A stretch of 64,000 bases of DNA from Nematostella vectensis (Eukaryota; Cnidaria; Anthozoa; Actiniaria; Edwardsiidae), in assembly GCF_932526225.1 (NCBI RefSeq), contig NC_064035.1, forward strand, positions 20,077,969-20,141,968, in the 5' to 3' direction. Every line of letters begins with the position of its first letter. Position 1 is the stretch's first letter. Shown one piece after another: positions 1 through 12,153 of this stretch. The notes below the pieces were generated by a model, which was not told the DNA's origin, searched no databases, and was given only the letters and a program-made list of their open reading frames with translations. The translations under genes were made by a program, and so were the position numbers.

Positions 1-890
1 TATGAATATCAATGAATTGTATTATAGTTCTTATTATTTACTATAAGGAAAAAAGAAATAAATGAAAACTGTGAGAAACATGTTCTTCATAATGCTGAAC
101 TCCTCGTATTTATAAACTTTCCTTTGTGGATTCTGTATTCTTCATTATAAAGGGACAGTTGCCACTTCCTGTGAACCAAAGTTGTTTCAAAATGAAAGAT
201 TGTGAATAAGGGCGTACCCAGGGTAACCCATATATATTTTGGAGGTGTAGGAGATCCACTTTCCTATTCCTTTTCTATTATTACTTTAGCATCCCTCCCA
301 TGCATTTAATCAGGAACACTATTGTTGGCCAAAAACGTGCTGTTCTGGAACACCCTTGCCTTGTTGAATACAGCGGTCTGGGAACAAATCCACGAAAGTT
401 TTGAATTCTTACTTCTTATCTCACTCGGCAAAATTTTGTGAGATTTTATTCAGCTAATTGCCTGGAGTGTATTGTACCGAACAACTTCCCACACAAAACA
501 ATTATGTCTACAAGCAATACAATCATAGAAAGCACTAGTACTTTTATATCACCCCTTAAAAGGGTTTACTTAGAATTGCTGAAATTACTTTGAGATTGTT
601 TTTTACTACAATCTGCTGTTTCTGATGAAATTTCTCGAAATCGGTAGGGTTCCTGCGCAGCCGTATTTTAAATTGTCTGAAATAAAATAAAATGTCCAGA
701 ATAACTGAAAATAGCAACATTGTGACCTTATTCACTAACTACGGCCATTTACCCACATATAAGTGATTTCTTCGTTTGTTACACGCCGAACACGAAGTCA
801 GACTGATGCCGCCATCTTGGCCGTGAAGTCTCTTCGACTACTGGACCCTAGCCACACAGGCAGACCAAAAAACGCGGCCTCTTCGATCGA
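1..890. other. Non-coding stretch, nothing recognised
   Basis: AT-rich sequence without a convincing exon, RNA gene or repeat. Reading frames are short and rich in stops. No homology to the flanks of the other two NLR copies was noticed here, so the duplicated NLR block does not extend into it. Confidence 0.5.
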
Positions 891-1250
891 CCCGATCAAC
901 CCAGAGATCCATCGACCCAGAGATCTATCGGCCCAGCGATCCATCGACAGCAAACAATCGACCCAGATATTCATCGGCCTAGCGATTCATTGGCCCAGCG
1001 AACCATCGACCCAGAGATCCATCGACCCAGCAAACCATCGGCCCAGCGAACCATCGGCCCAGCAAACCATCGACCCAGCTATTCATCGACCCAGCGAAGC
1101 ATCGGCCCAGCGAACCATCGGCCTAGCGATCCATCGACCCAGCGAAGCATCGACCCAGTGATGCATCGACCCAGCAATCCATCGGACCGATGGATCCAAC
1201 GGTCTAGTGATCCAACGGTCTAGCGATTTAAAGATATGCGGATCTAGCGT
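891..1250. repeat. 16-bp minisatellite
   Basis: About twenty head-to-tail units of 16 bp built on AGCGAACCATCGACCC, with variants such as AGAGATCCATCGACCC and AGCAAACCATCGGCCC. Because 16 is not a multiple of three, the array reads through as Pro/Ser/His/Arg-rich peptide in more than one frame; these reading frames are by-products of the repeat. The array ends about 125 bp upstream of the point where homology of NLR copy A to copies B and C begins. Confidence 0.85.
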
Positions 1251-1374
1251 TCCATCGAGTCAGTTTCTCCTGAGATAACTTATGCAGTTGAGGTATTGAT
1301 ATAACATGTTATCAGCATAAACACTGTTAGTGGCTTGTGACGTCAGTTGTGAGGTTCTTACACCGAGGATCAGC

Positions 1375-4300
1375 CGGAATTCCACTGCTGTCGTTTTCGC
1401 CAACATAACGTATGATTGTTATAACCAGGCGGCGAGTAAGAAAAAACATTGGGTAATGGGGTTATTGGTGGTGAATGGAGTTTTTGCTTTCGTTGCCTTC
1501 GTAGAATTTCTGTGGGTGTTATACACGGTTAAAAGAAGGAGAGCTTGTTTCAATGATTTGCAATTTTATCAAAATTTCTTAGGAGGGTCCAATAAGCAAC
1601 AACTTAAATTATCGAATATCATCAGCAAAATGAAAACAAACTTCTTGGAACACACAAAGAGACTTGCTGATCTCAGAACACCATTTCGTTCTAATCCTGG
1701 GGAAGGCCGTCAGCCACACGACCTGGAAACAGATAAGATTTATGTGAATGTCACAATCCATAAGAACAGAGCAGCAATGGATTTCCCCCATGAAAGATCT
1801 GAACAATTGAAAGTGTACCCACCAAAACGTGGTAAGGACACTCGTGAGCTAAAACAGATAGCAGATATAATCGATGCTGAACACAAAAATGTGCTTGTTG
1901 TTGGCCGACCTGGCATTGGAAAGACAATGATGTGCACCAGGCTCCTGCGATTGTGGGCTGAAAGCGAGTCCAGTGATGAGGTAGCTTTGTCTATTGCTTT
2001 TCGGAATGTTTCCTCTACTTCTGACATCAATATCAGGGACCTTTTGACTCTTTCTACTACAACACAAGGACTTGATGATAATGAGATAAGCTACATTTTA
2101 AACTACATTACTGCAAACCCTAGCAAGCTCATTTTGTGTTTAGATGGTGTTGATGAATTTTCATCTAGATCAAATATTTCTCAAAGTGAAGATTTGGACT
2201 TAAGAAGCACAGATGGGGAAATGGCCCCACATATACTTTTTCGTAAGATATGGTCTAGAAAACTCCTATGCGAAGCAACAGTTATAACAACAACACGTCC
2301 AACTGCTGTTGAATGTCTGAGGGAACTTCCTGAAGACTGTTTGAATAGAACTGTTGAGATTCTTGGATTCTCATTTGAACAAATCAAAGACTATGTCACC
2401 AAATTTTCCGGGAGCCGACCAAAGATATGGGAACACATACAACAGAATGCAAATCTACTTTCCCTCTGCTACATTCCAGTAAACTGCTTTATTATTTGTC
2501 ATTGTCTTCTTCATAGTTCTGATTATGTGCTGCCTGTAAAGATTACAGAGATTTACAGTATTTTTGTGAAAATATTCTTCCACAAGCGAAATCACAACAG
2601 AAAAGCTTATGGATGTTCAAAATGTGACCTTAGAACTTACATGTACAAACCCTTTGAAGACCTGAAACCTGAAAATGAAAAGGTGTTCAAGAGGCTTGGA
2701 GAGCTAGCATTTGAAGGAATTAGAGATGGGAAGTTGATATTCGAGTCTGTTAAGATAGATGATGCATTATTAGATTGTGGGCTGCTTCACAGTTTACCTG
2801 AAATACCTTCAAATTCACTGGTGGAGCCCCCTAAACAATACTTTTGCTTTATTCACCTGACAGTGCAGGAGTTTCTAGCAGCTAAACATGTGACAGACAC
2901 ATATTCGGAAGAAGATTTAAAGAGCTTTGTTGAGAACCATATCAATGACGGTGCATGGCGAATAGTCACACGGTTTGTGGCAGGGCTTTCCAATACCCAT
3001 GAAGTCACATGCAGACTCCTTCCAGAAAGAGTGACTGATCAAAAGGAGTGGCCAGTTGCACAAGACACAACACTTGCTGTGAATGTGTGCCACTGCTTAT
3101 ATGAATCAGCTAGTGAGATGGAGGCTAAAGCATTGGTGCAGGGTAAACTTGAAAGAATGGACTTAAATTTAGTTAACTTTCCCACATGTCAACTTGGACC
3201 TGATGACGTGTCTGCTGTTGTGAATGTATTGAAGCATGCGCCTAACCTCAATACACTATTAATGCCCAAAAATTATATTCGTTTGTTTGGCTGTAAGAAA
3301 GTTGTAACATTGTTGCAGAATTTTGGCAACAAACTTACTAAATTGGACCTCACATTCAACAGCATAGGAGATGAAGGAGCAAAGTACATAGGTGAGGCAC
3401 TTGGACATGATAATTGTAAACTTACTCAGTTGAACATCAGCGATAATGATATAGGAGATGAAGGAGCAAAGTACATAGGTGAGGCACTTGCACATGAGAA
3501 TTGTAAACTTACTATGTTGAATATCAGCGATAATGATATAGGAGTTGAAGAAGCAAAGTACATAGGTGAGGCACTTGGACATGAGAATTGTAAACTTACT
3601 AAGTTGGACATCAGCGATAATGATATAGGAGATGAAGGAGCAAAGTACATATGTGAGGCACTTAGACATGAGAATTGTAAACTTACTCAGTTGGACATCA
3701 GCTTTATTGGTATGGGAGATGAAGGAGCAAAGTACATATGTGAGGCACTTAGTCATGAGAATTGTAAACTTACTCAGTTGGACATCTGCTTAAATAATAT
3801 AGGAGTTGGAGGAGCAAAGTACATAGGTGAGGCACTTGCACACGAGAATTGTAAACTTACTAAGTTGAACATCACTGGTAATATAGGAAATGAAGGAGCA
3901 AAGTACATAGGTGAGGCACTTAGACATAAGAATTGTAAACTTACTCAGTTGGACATCAGCTTTATTGGTATGGGAGATGAAGGAGCAAAGTACATAGGTG
4001 AGGCACTTGGACATGAGAATTGTAAACTTACTCAGTTGAACATCGACAATAATAATATAGGAGATGAAGGAGCAAAGTACATAGGTGAGGCACTTAGTCA
4101 TGAGAATTGTAAACTTACTCAGTTGGACATCAGCTTTATTGGTATGGGAGATGAAGGAGCAAAGTACATAGGTGAGGCACTTGCACATGAGAATTGTAAA
4201 CTTACTAAGTTGAACATCACTGGTAATATAGGAAATGAAGGAGCAAAGTACATAGGTGAGGCACTTGCACATGAGAATTGTAAACTTACTATGTTGAATA

Positions 4301-6039
4301 TCAGCGATAATGATATAGGAGATGAAGGAGCATAGTAGATAGGTGAGGCACTTAGTCATGAGAATTGTAAACTTACTAAGTTGGACATCAGATATACTAA
4401 TATAGGAGTTGGAGGAGCAAAGTACATAGGTTAGGCACTTGCACATGAGAATTGTAAACTTACTCAGTTGAACATCAGATTTACTAATATAGGAGAAGAA
4501 GGAGCACAGTACATAGGTGAGGCACTTAGTCATGAGAATTGTAAACTTACTAAGTTGAATATCAGCTATACTTATATAGGAGATGAAGGAGCAAAGTACA
4601 TAGGTGAGGCACTTGCACATGAGAATTGTAAACTTACTATGTTGAATATCAGCGATAATGATATAGGAGTTGAAGAAGCAAAGTACATAGGTGAGGCACT
4701 TGGACATGAGAATTGTAAACTTACTAAGTTGGACATCAGCGATAATGATATAGGAGATGAAGGAGCAAAGTACATATGTGAGGCACTTAGACATGAGAAT
4801 TGTAAACTTACTCAGTTGGACATCAGCTTTATTGGTATGGGAGATGAAGGAGCAAAGTACATATGTGAGGCACTTAGTCATGAGAATTGTAAACTTACTC
4901 AGTTGGACATCTGCTTAAATAATATAGGAGTTGGAGGAGCAAAGTACATAGGTGAGGCACTTGCACACGAGAATTGTAAACTTACTAAGTTGAACATCAC
5001 TGGTAATATAGGAAATGAAGGAGCAAAGTACATAGGTGAGGCACTTAGACATAAGAATTGTAAACTTACTCAGTTGGACATCAGCTTTATTGGTATGGGA
5101 GATGAAGGAGCAAAGTACATAGGTGAGGCACTTGGACATGAGAATTGTAAACTTACTCAGTTGAACATCGACAATAATAATATAGGAGATGAAGGAGCAA
5201 AGTACATAGGTGAGGCACTTAGTCATGAGAATTGTAAACTTACTCAGTTGGACATCAGCTTTATTGGTATGGGAGATGAAGGAGCAAAGTACATAGGTGA
5301 GGCACTTGCACATGAGAATTGTAAACTTACTAAGTTGAACATCACTGGTAATATAGGAAATGAAGGAGCAAAGTACATAGGTGAGGCACTTGCACATGAG
5401 AATTGTAAACTTACTATGTTGAATATCAGCGATAATGATATAGGAGATGAAGGAGCATAGTAGATAGGTGAGGCACTTAGTCATGAGAATTGTAAACTTA
5501 CTAAGTTGGACATCAGATATACTAATATAGGAGTTGGAGGAGCAAAGTACATAGGTTAGGCACTTGCACATGAGAATTGTAAACTTACTCAGTTGAACAT
5601 CAGATTTACTAATATAGGAGAAGAAGGAGCACAGTACATAGGTGAGGCACTTAGTCATGAGAATTGTAAACTTACTAAGTTGAATATCAGCTATACTTAT
5701 ATAGGAGTTGGAGGAGCAAAGTACATAGGTGAGGCACTTGCACATGAGAATTGTAAACTTACTATGTTGAATATCAGCGATAATGATATAGGAGTTGAAG
5801 AAGCAAAGTACATAGGTGAGGCACTTGGACATGAGAATTGTAAACTTACTAAGTTGAATATCAGCAATAATAATATAGGAGATGAAGGAGCAAAGTACAT
5901 ATGTGAGGCACTTAGTCATGAGAATTGTAAACTTACTCAGTTGGACATCAGCTTTAATAATATAGGAGATGAAGGAACAAAGTACATAGGTGAGGCACTT
6001 AGACATGAGAATTGTAAACTTACTCGGTTGATATTGTAA
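1375..6039 (+). pseudogene. NLR copy A: 5'-truncated TM4-NACHT-LRR receptor
   Basis: Near-identical to copies B and C from about base 1,375 onward. The part encoding membrane spans 1-3 and both ends of the channel-like domain is missing, so only the last span (about 1,450-1,530) remains. The NACHT domain is intact: Walker A GRPGIGKT at 1,903-1,926 and Walker B LDGVDEF at about 2,139-2,159. It is followed by the conserved helical region with CFIHLTVQEFLAAK. From about 3,345 there are about 32 LRR modules of 84 bp (28 residues, ribonuclease-inhibitor type, core GDEGAKYIGEAL). In-frame TAG codons lie at 4,333, 4,336 and near 4,434, and the same three recur 1,125 bp downstream. A frame opening at 1,330 could give a product of about 1,000 aa, but there is no normal start. 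It is probably a pseudogene, although a truncated NACHT-LRR protein cannot be excluded. Confidence 0.8.
3450..5699 (+). repeat. 1,125-bp higher-order LRR duplication (two tandem copies)
   Basis: The segment 3,450-4,574 recurs almost unchanged at 4,575-5,699, and a partial third copy follows. The offset is exactly 1,125 bp, seen for example between the TAG-containing modules ending at 4,335 and 5,460. The length is a multiple of three, so frame is kept. Each block carries about 13 LRR modules, including one module one codon short (NITGNIGNEGAKY) and the same three nonsense codons. Confidence 0.85.
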
Positions 6040-6125
6040 AGTGTAAAAATAAGTAATCGTGTGGCATCTTATTACCTAGCTCGAATATTTTACGTTTGAT
6101 CACCTGTAATTGTCTTATATCCTAG

Positions 6126-6143
6126 AATAAAGGTCACAATAAA
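6126..6143 (+). promoter_or_regulatory. Polyadenylation signals of NLR copy A
   Basis: Two AATAAA hexamers lie at 6,126-6,131 and 6,138-6,143, about 90-105 bp after the last LRR stop codon and followed by a GT/T-rich stretch. Copy B keeps the second hexamer near 29,017 but has a changed first one. Confidence 0.5.
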
Positions 6144-6344
6144 CTCTCATTGCTCTGTGATGTGTATTTATTCAGAAAAAGTATTTCTAACGTCTGAACA
6201 GTTCAGGGATTTCGCGGTACTTGTATAGGCGGCACCAAGTATATGTTATAATAAAATTGAGGTATCATGTCATTATATGATTCTTGTCAAGAACTTCTAC
6301 ACGATTTGTGATAAATATTTACGATTTGGGGACCTCGGGTAGCT

Positions 6345-6705
6345 CTCGACGTCGCCTCTCGCTTACGTTGGCACCGGAATCTGTTTATGCTGCCATGGGT
6401 TCCTTAATCGCTCGTCGCCAATGTTAAAAACACAGTCAAACTTTGTTCATTGGACTATAATCGATCTCGACGTCGCCTCTCGCTTACGTTGGCACCGGAA
6501 TCTGTTTATGCTGCCATGGGTTCCTTATAATTGCTCGTCGCCAATGTTGTAAACACAGTCAAACTTTGTTCATTGGACTATAATCGATCTCGACGTCGCC
6601 TCTCGCTTACGTTGGCACCGGAATCTGTTTATGCTGCCATGGGTTCCTTATAATTGCTCGTCGCCAATGTTGTAAACACAGTCAAACTTTGTTCATTGGA
6701 CTATC
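6345..6705. repeat. About 122-bp tandem repeat downstream of NLR copy A
   Basis: Three units starting with CTCGACGTCGCCTCTCGC at 6,345, 6,466 and 6,589. Each runs through ACCGGAATCTGTTTATGCTG to AAACTTTGTTCATTGGAC. One unit is found after copy B (29,220). Several are found after copy C, where the Polinton-like element is inserted inside a unit. Confidence 0.8.
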
Positions 6706-6710
6706 GAATG

Positions 6711-9660
6711 TCAATCAACCAGAAGAATAAAGGAAGTGACGGTCTAGACTATGAAATCGATCTCATCATCCCTTACACTACACGCATCCCTTACACTACA
6801 TGCAAGAAACCACAATGGTGTTTTTCTATGTTTCTATAATTTTTTAATATAAATCAAAACAAAAGGCCCAAATTGTCGTGATCCTAAACCAGAAGAATAA
6901 ATATACACCAAAAACTGGTACTCGACTCTGCCAAACCCTGGGCCCAACACCCCCTACCCCCTCAAATCCAAGCCCCAACTTCCTTTTCGCTAATTTAAGA
7001 GTGGCACATAGATAAACAACAAATAACTGTGTCTCAAACCAGACAAAAAAATGAGACATCTCCTCTGATGACAGCCCACAAAAAGAACCCCCCCTAAATC
7101 GGCGCCTAAAAAAACGTACCCCCCCCCTTTAGTAATTAATGACCGCTCCGCTCCGACTTCTTCAGAAGTCTTATTAAAGACGAAAATTTGGTCTAATACC
7201 ATTTTTGGTGTATTGTCTTTAATCTTTAAAATAAGATTACATAAGTAAAAAAAACATTGTTATTTTTATTTGCCAGTGTTAGTCTAAGCCTCCTCTTGCA
7301 AAAAGGACTCATCCACTTGTTGAATAATGTTGTCGATGAATTTTTACATCTCCTATAACTTGTTGTAAATAGTCTTTTTACATCTTCTATTATCTGTAAA
7401 TGGCCATGCTGTTGCGGCTATCCTGCCAATTGTGGCGAAGCTAATAAAAAAAAAATAAACCTTGTGATTCAAATTACCATTATTATTATGATCGAGGAAT
7501 TATGGGGATGTCAAAGAGAAGCTACTGTAATGATTCGAATAAGCGCTCGGGGCGCTTAAGGGCGGAAAGTTTATTTATGGAAGGGGTGAGCGTTTGCAGA
7601 ATACCCGTCCACGATTTTAAGCCCCTTCCTATACGAGCCGGGTCCGCGGTGCTGTAATCAAGATATGAATAATAAAAAATACAAACTCAAAAAGTCAGAG
7701 AGAACCCAGCATGTAAATGCTATACGGGAACGCTAAGATCCAACTGATATTTTAATTAAGGTACCGGAAAGGCGATGAGAAAGACAGTTAACAATCAAGC
7801 TTAACCTTAAAGCCAGCTAGGGAATAAATAAAAAAAGCTTAAGACCTCACTTATAATTAAAAAATATACATTTTTATTAAAAAAAACATACATAGCAAAA
7901 ACATGTTACAGAAAAAAGATGAAAGAAGTTGAAAGATGACTTGCATATTTTGATGAATTAGAAATCAATACCTCCATAACCTACCTTAGTTTCCTTTCCT
8001 TGCTAGTTTAAGGTCCAGAAAAAGTATTGCAAAAAGCACATTGGAATTGCTGAAATGGTGGTGCCTGCTAGAGCGCGGCAGTAACACTTAACTCATAATC
8101 ACAACTTGTCGCTTGGCCTCTATATTACTCTTTAAGGAGCGAGTCACACATTCACACTTTTTTCATTTAACTGGTGATGACTTGACAAGTTTTGTTAAAA
8201 GAACCACCGAACCGATTGTTCAACATCTCCCAGTCCATTTAAAAGGATTTTGAATGGCTCAAAAGACAAAATTAAATTTTACTTGGAAATAGCATAAGAT
8301 CAATTTCCAAAATGAAAGGTGGCCGAGTTATTACTTTTCAGATAAGTACGTTGGGTAATTGTTATGAAAGTCGGGTTTTCGCAAGAAAAGGATCATAGAG
8401 TTTTTATTTGGTAAACAAGAGCAAACATCAATAGGGATTTTTTATCAGTTTGTTCATTTTCGCAATTACATATTTTAAATTTTGAATAAATATAGAGATT
8501 TCTTCGTAGCTAGGACTGTAAAGAATTGAGGTGTTATAATACATTATATTTCGGTGTATAGCCATTCACGCATTTACAACAATTAAACAGAAAATAAAAA
8601 TATTCGCTTTACAATGAATTCTTGTCTTTTAGAAAAATGTGTTCAGCAAGCCTAGCCCTGTTACCAATGGCACCTTCCATTATGGTTAAAGTCAAATAAA
8701 TTAAATGGCAAATTCTCATCTCGCATACAACTTTGACGTTAGCTTTTAGTCATTAAAACTCACCTATAAATATAGGACGAGGCCTTTAATAGACGAAAGA
8801 TGCAAATTTCAACAGCAGATCGCAGACGGGATTCAACTGGAAATCAATTTAGGTGTAACATCGCTGTTCAAAATATCGTCAGGAATGTGTACTTGGCTTC
8901 CGTAAAAATATTAACTATAATAAAGCAAGTTTGCGTTAAAACAAAACTATCCGTGTTTTCTTTTTCGTGTTTTGTTCATATTTTTTTCTTCCGGAATACC
9001 AACTGTGCGGGGGAATGTTTCGTCAAAGAGAATTTGTTTAGATTCATCAACCTTCCATCACACGCAAGCCAGTCACAGCTTAGGAACTTTTCCCAAAAAC
9101 TCAAGAAACACAGATACTTTGACTTTTAAGGAACACAAGAAAATATGGTCTTGACAAACTTTACAACGGCCGTGAAATAAGCCTTTCAATGGAATAGTAA
9201 TTGTCTAATTATTATTTTTTTAACTGGGAAAGTAAAAATGGAGATCCAGTAGAGAAAGACCCCCTATTGTCACAAGAAATGAGATATGAGGAGTCACAAA
9301 GTTGCGGCCAACGTAGTTTTACATTTACATGAATAAAAATATAAACTTAACGAGTTTAAAAACAAAATAACACAACTCACCGAGACGTGATGTAAACTAA
9401 AACACTGGAAAAATTATCAACGATTTATCACTATTGTTGGCTCATCTCCATCACGATGTTTCCAAGCGAATTTTACATCCACCCTGGGGAGCGGGAATAT
9501 CTCCACAATAGCATTTCTAGTTCGTTAACCAAAACGAGAGGCAAAACAGCAGAAGAAAAAGAAATGAAAAAATCTAAACAATCTGTGTTAATTGAGATGA
9601 TACATCTAACGTATAACAACACGGTATGACAAACCACGCTATAACAACATTCTAGAGAAG
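6711..9660. other. Non-coding flank of NLR copy A, duplicated after copy B
   Basis: AT-rich DNA nearly identical to about 29,340-32,490. A piece at about 7,400-7,460 (ATGCTGTTGCGGC to GGCGAAGCTAATAA) matches the 3' tail of the non-LTR retrotransposon remnant near 59,050-59,100. Homopolymer runs (C runs near 7,120) and short reading frames are present. I see no convincing coding exon. Confidence 0.6.
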
Positions 9661-9664
9661 AAAA

Positions 9665-10201
9665 TCGAAAAAAAATCTTACCTAAGAAGGATGACTTATC
9701 TTTGTTAAAGACCCTGTCTGATATCATGGAGTCTTCTAGAGCAATCCCCACTCTTTTATGGCTGTGAGAATCACTAATCGGTACTCTGCAAAGATGGGGA
9801 CGGGTGAAGAGGGTGCTAATGGAATAATTGTGCTCGCTCACTGGCTGCCAAAAGCTCATTGGCGCTTGCAGATGTGCCGAGAGGAATGCAATTTACGGGT
9901 TATTAGTGTTTAAATCAAGAAGCGCTTGGGACGGAACCATAGAAAAAAAAAACACCTGGGTAAGGAAGACGATGTTCTTTAATCACTACCAAATAGAATA
10001 GCGAATACTATGGAAGTTGTTTATGAACTGATTGGAAGTATGTCTCATGTAAGTGGATAAAAAAAATCGGACCTCGGATCCTGAAGCGTGGATCCCAGAG
10101 AGGTGAGACCGCGTACCGAAACGTTGAACCGGGATCCCTAGATACCAGGGATTTAATAGCATTGACCTACCTTGAACTTGTTGCTGGCTGTATGTCGTCA
10201 T
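9665..10201 (-). other. Possible two-exon minus-strand gene remnant (copy A flank)
   Basis: On the minus strand a short frame beginning MTTYSQQQVQ (10,201 downward) ends at a good donor (AAGGTAGGT near 10,168). A second open segment, beginning MSFWQPVSEHNY at 9,859, runs to another donor-like GGTAAG near 9,680. The same pair exists after copy B (about 33,052 and 32,692). The two copies differ by several amino-acid-changing substitutions and little else, which does not favour an active gene. The product is not recognised. Confidence 0.2.
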
Positions 10202-10424
10202 TCTTACAGAATTTGACTATCTGTCTGGTCATTAACAATACTCAATGGCGAAAAGCTTCACTGGACACCAAATACTCGAACAATAGTTGTTGTCGCTTAC
10301 GGGAGATTAATACAAGGCTGAAAGCTATCGTGACAATAAGGATTTTATTTGTTTGGTTTATTGCATGGTTTATTGAAAACTATAAATGTAAACAAAACAA
10401 ACTTGTAATAGTTGACTCGTGAAT

Positions 10425-10543
10425 ATATGTACATGCTCGAAGATCCAGCGTACATTGCGGGCGCTCCCAAAGGTCATCCCCGCGTACTTTGCGGGACTTT
10501 GAATGCCCGCAAAGTACGCTGGATCTTCGAGCATGATATATGT
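10425..10543. repeat. Foldback (hairpin) element, copy A flank
   Basis: Two arms of roughly 40 bp in inverted orientation: ATATATGTACATGCTCGAAG at the left, its complement CTTCGAGCATGATATATGTA at the right, with a short centre. It resembles a MITE or foldback insertion. The right arm has a small change near the centre compared with the copy at 33,287. Confidence 0.7.
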
Positions 10544-10545
10544 AC

Positions 10546-12069
10546 GATTGTGATGGAACCATGCTTTTTCAGTCTGAATCGGGTATTCGTGCCAAGACGC
10601 AGGGGCAGACAGGAAACAGATTCCAACCCCCCATCTATTTTAAGTTTTTTACAGTCCTCCAAGTGAAACACCGCTGTACCTAGTATCAGCGGTATCCAAA
10701 TTTTCTAACAGTGCTTTGCGGTCAAAACTCTATTTAGTCTTGTTTGCTTTGCCTATGTGAGAAAATAAAGTTTAATAAATTAATTACCATATCTCTCTAA
10801 ATGCTGTGTTTTCTGAAACCAAATTGATTCCAAAGTTGTTTACATCCGGGTCTGTCTCTGTGGGAAAGGCGTGTTGACTGGCCGTCTCTTCGTGGATGTC
10901 AACCTCGTCCCCACGGTCTCCTGGGTATTTTTTCAATATGGTGTCCAGCTGAAAATTACCAAGAAGACCCTGGGGACGAGCTTGCGTGGATGTTTGAGTG
11001 GATATCCAGAATGTTCGCAATCTGTAATGGCATGAGATGGTTAAATTTTGCATTCGTGTTGTTCGATGTTGTCTCAATATAATATTCAATGTTATTTCAA
11101 TGCATTTTGCATTCGTGTTCTTAAAAATGATCAACTTGATTTCTAGCTACCAAAAAAACGTCGCGTTTTTTAATAGATCAGCAAAATCATATATGCTCAA
11201 AAACTACGTTCTTGAAACCGTCAATAATTTAATTTGAAGCAAAAAATAAAATCCAAAGAAAATCAACTGTTTTTAGTCGAACACAGTGTCAACTGTCCTT
11301 AAACCTCAGCCTAGTCCCAGGCGTTCTTACCGGGTTTCCTGTGCTCAGAGATAAACCGTGAGGTAGCCAACACAAAATGGTCTGATAAAAGCCTTTATAC
11401 AATCACCTGATCTGTTAAAGCTAAGGGCAAAGACAAGGGCAACTTGAGATATACTGTGGTTTCTAAGGGTAAATTTAGTGGCAACAATGAAAATAAAATA
11501 CAAATTCAGTGATTAGTTGATGCTAGCCTCATGTAGTGCATCATGCATTGATCACCCTTGCATACCCAGGTGTTGGTTGAGTGGGAAGCATCCGCCCCCT
11601 ACCCTCACCCCTAGCTATGTGCCAGACTTGAGAACAATCATAAGCTCAAACATTGGTTTATATCAAAAGCAAAATGGTTCAAATTTCCAGATCAAGAACT
11701 TGGACTATTTGTGTACCCTTCAGAAGACTTATCCAAACTTTTTGAGTAAAAAATATCAAATAGTTTTATTTTTTTCAGACCAAAGGTTGTTCCCTTTGAA
11801 AGAAGCTGGACTGCCATTTAAAAGGCTTCAAATACTAACACTTCATTGCTAAAACAACACCCGGATAAGATTATCAACTAGCTATTGAGGACAAACTGAA
11901 CATTCCGAAAAACAATTACAGTTAAAAACAAAGCAACAAAAGCTGCAGTGTTTCTATTTTTCATCGCCAACAAACAAAAAGTTTAAGTATAAAATCTGAA
12001 ACTAAATTTGACAATGAAACAGCTAAAATAAGTCATTACCAAGAGTGTCAGTTCGTTCTGAACACCGCT
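10546..12069. other. Non-coding flank of NLR copy A
   Basis: Homologous to 33,405-34,140 and 36,180-36,880 after copy B. Copy B contains about 2 kb of additional DNA at a point corresponding to about 11,300-11,372. A minus-strand open segment at 10,784-11,134, with an acidic C-terminus, is not kept open in copy B. No gene is supported. Confidence 0.5.
11299..11368 (+). repeat. Short interspersed repeat (CCTAGTCCCAGGCG family)
   Basis: The motif CCTAGTCCCAGGCGTTCTTA followed by CCGGGTTTCCTGTG is found here and at 34,900-34,968 on the plus strand. It is inverted at 24,831-24,864 and 37,159-37,192, directly upstream of NLR copies B and C. It is a small dispersed repeat of unknown class. Confidence 0.6.
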
Positions 12070-12102
12070 GACACCGCTGCAGAACGTAGTGCGCACGCGC
12101 AG
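12070..12102 (+). repeat. Left imperfect terminal inverted repeat candidate
   Basis: GACACCGCTGCAGAACG here matches, inverted and with one mismatch, CGTTCTGCCGCGGTGTC at the other end (24,773-24,805). Both are followed inward by a similar GTGCGCA-type GC-rich segment. It lies where homology between the flanks of NLR copies A and B stops, so it probably marks the edge of an inserted segment. No clear target duplication is visible. Confidence 0.45.
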
Positions 12103-12153
12103 CCTCTTATTTCCGGCGGGGGAATTGCCGGGCCCGCCCCTGCACAACACTGT

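Noticed and set aside
763-1223. Pro/Ser/His-rich reading frames upstream of copy A
   Set aside because: They translate the 16-bp minisatellite in different phases.
3259-6006. Long minus-strand open frames (up to 363 aa) across the LRR arrays
   Set aside because: They are shadows of the 84-bp LRR repeat: a frame without stops in one module stays open in all. The peptide is a simple repetition and there is no independent gene signal.
8800-9154. Overlapping plus-strand frames in the NLR flanks (also at 31,754)
   Set aside because: No domain, no splice signals, and conservation between the two copies is explained by the recent duplication.
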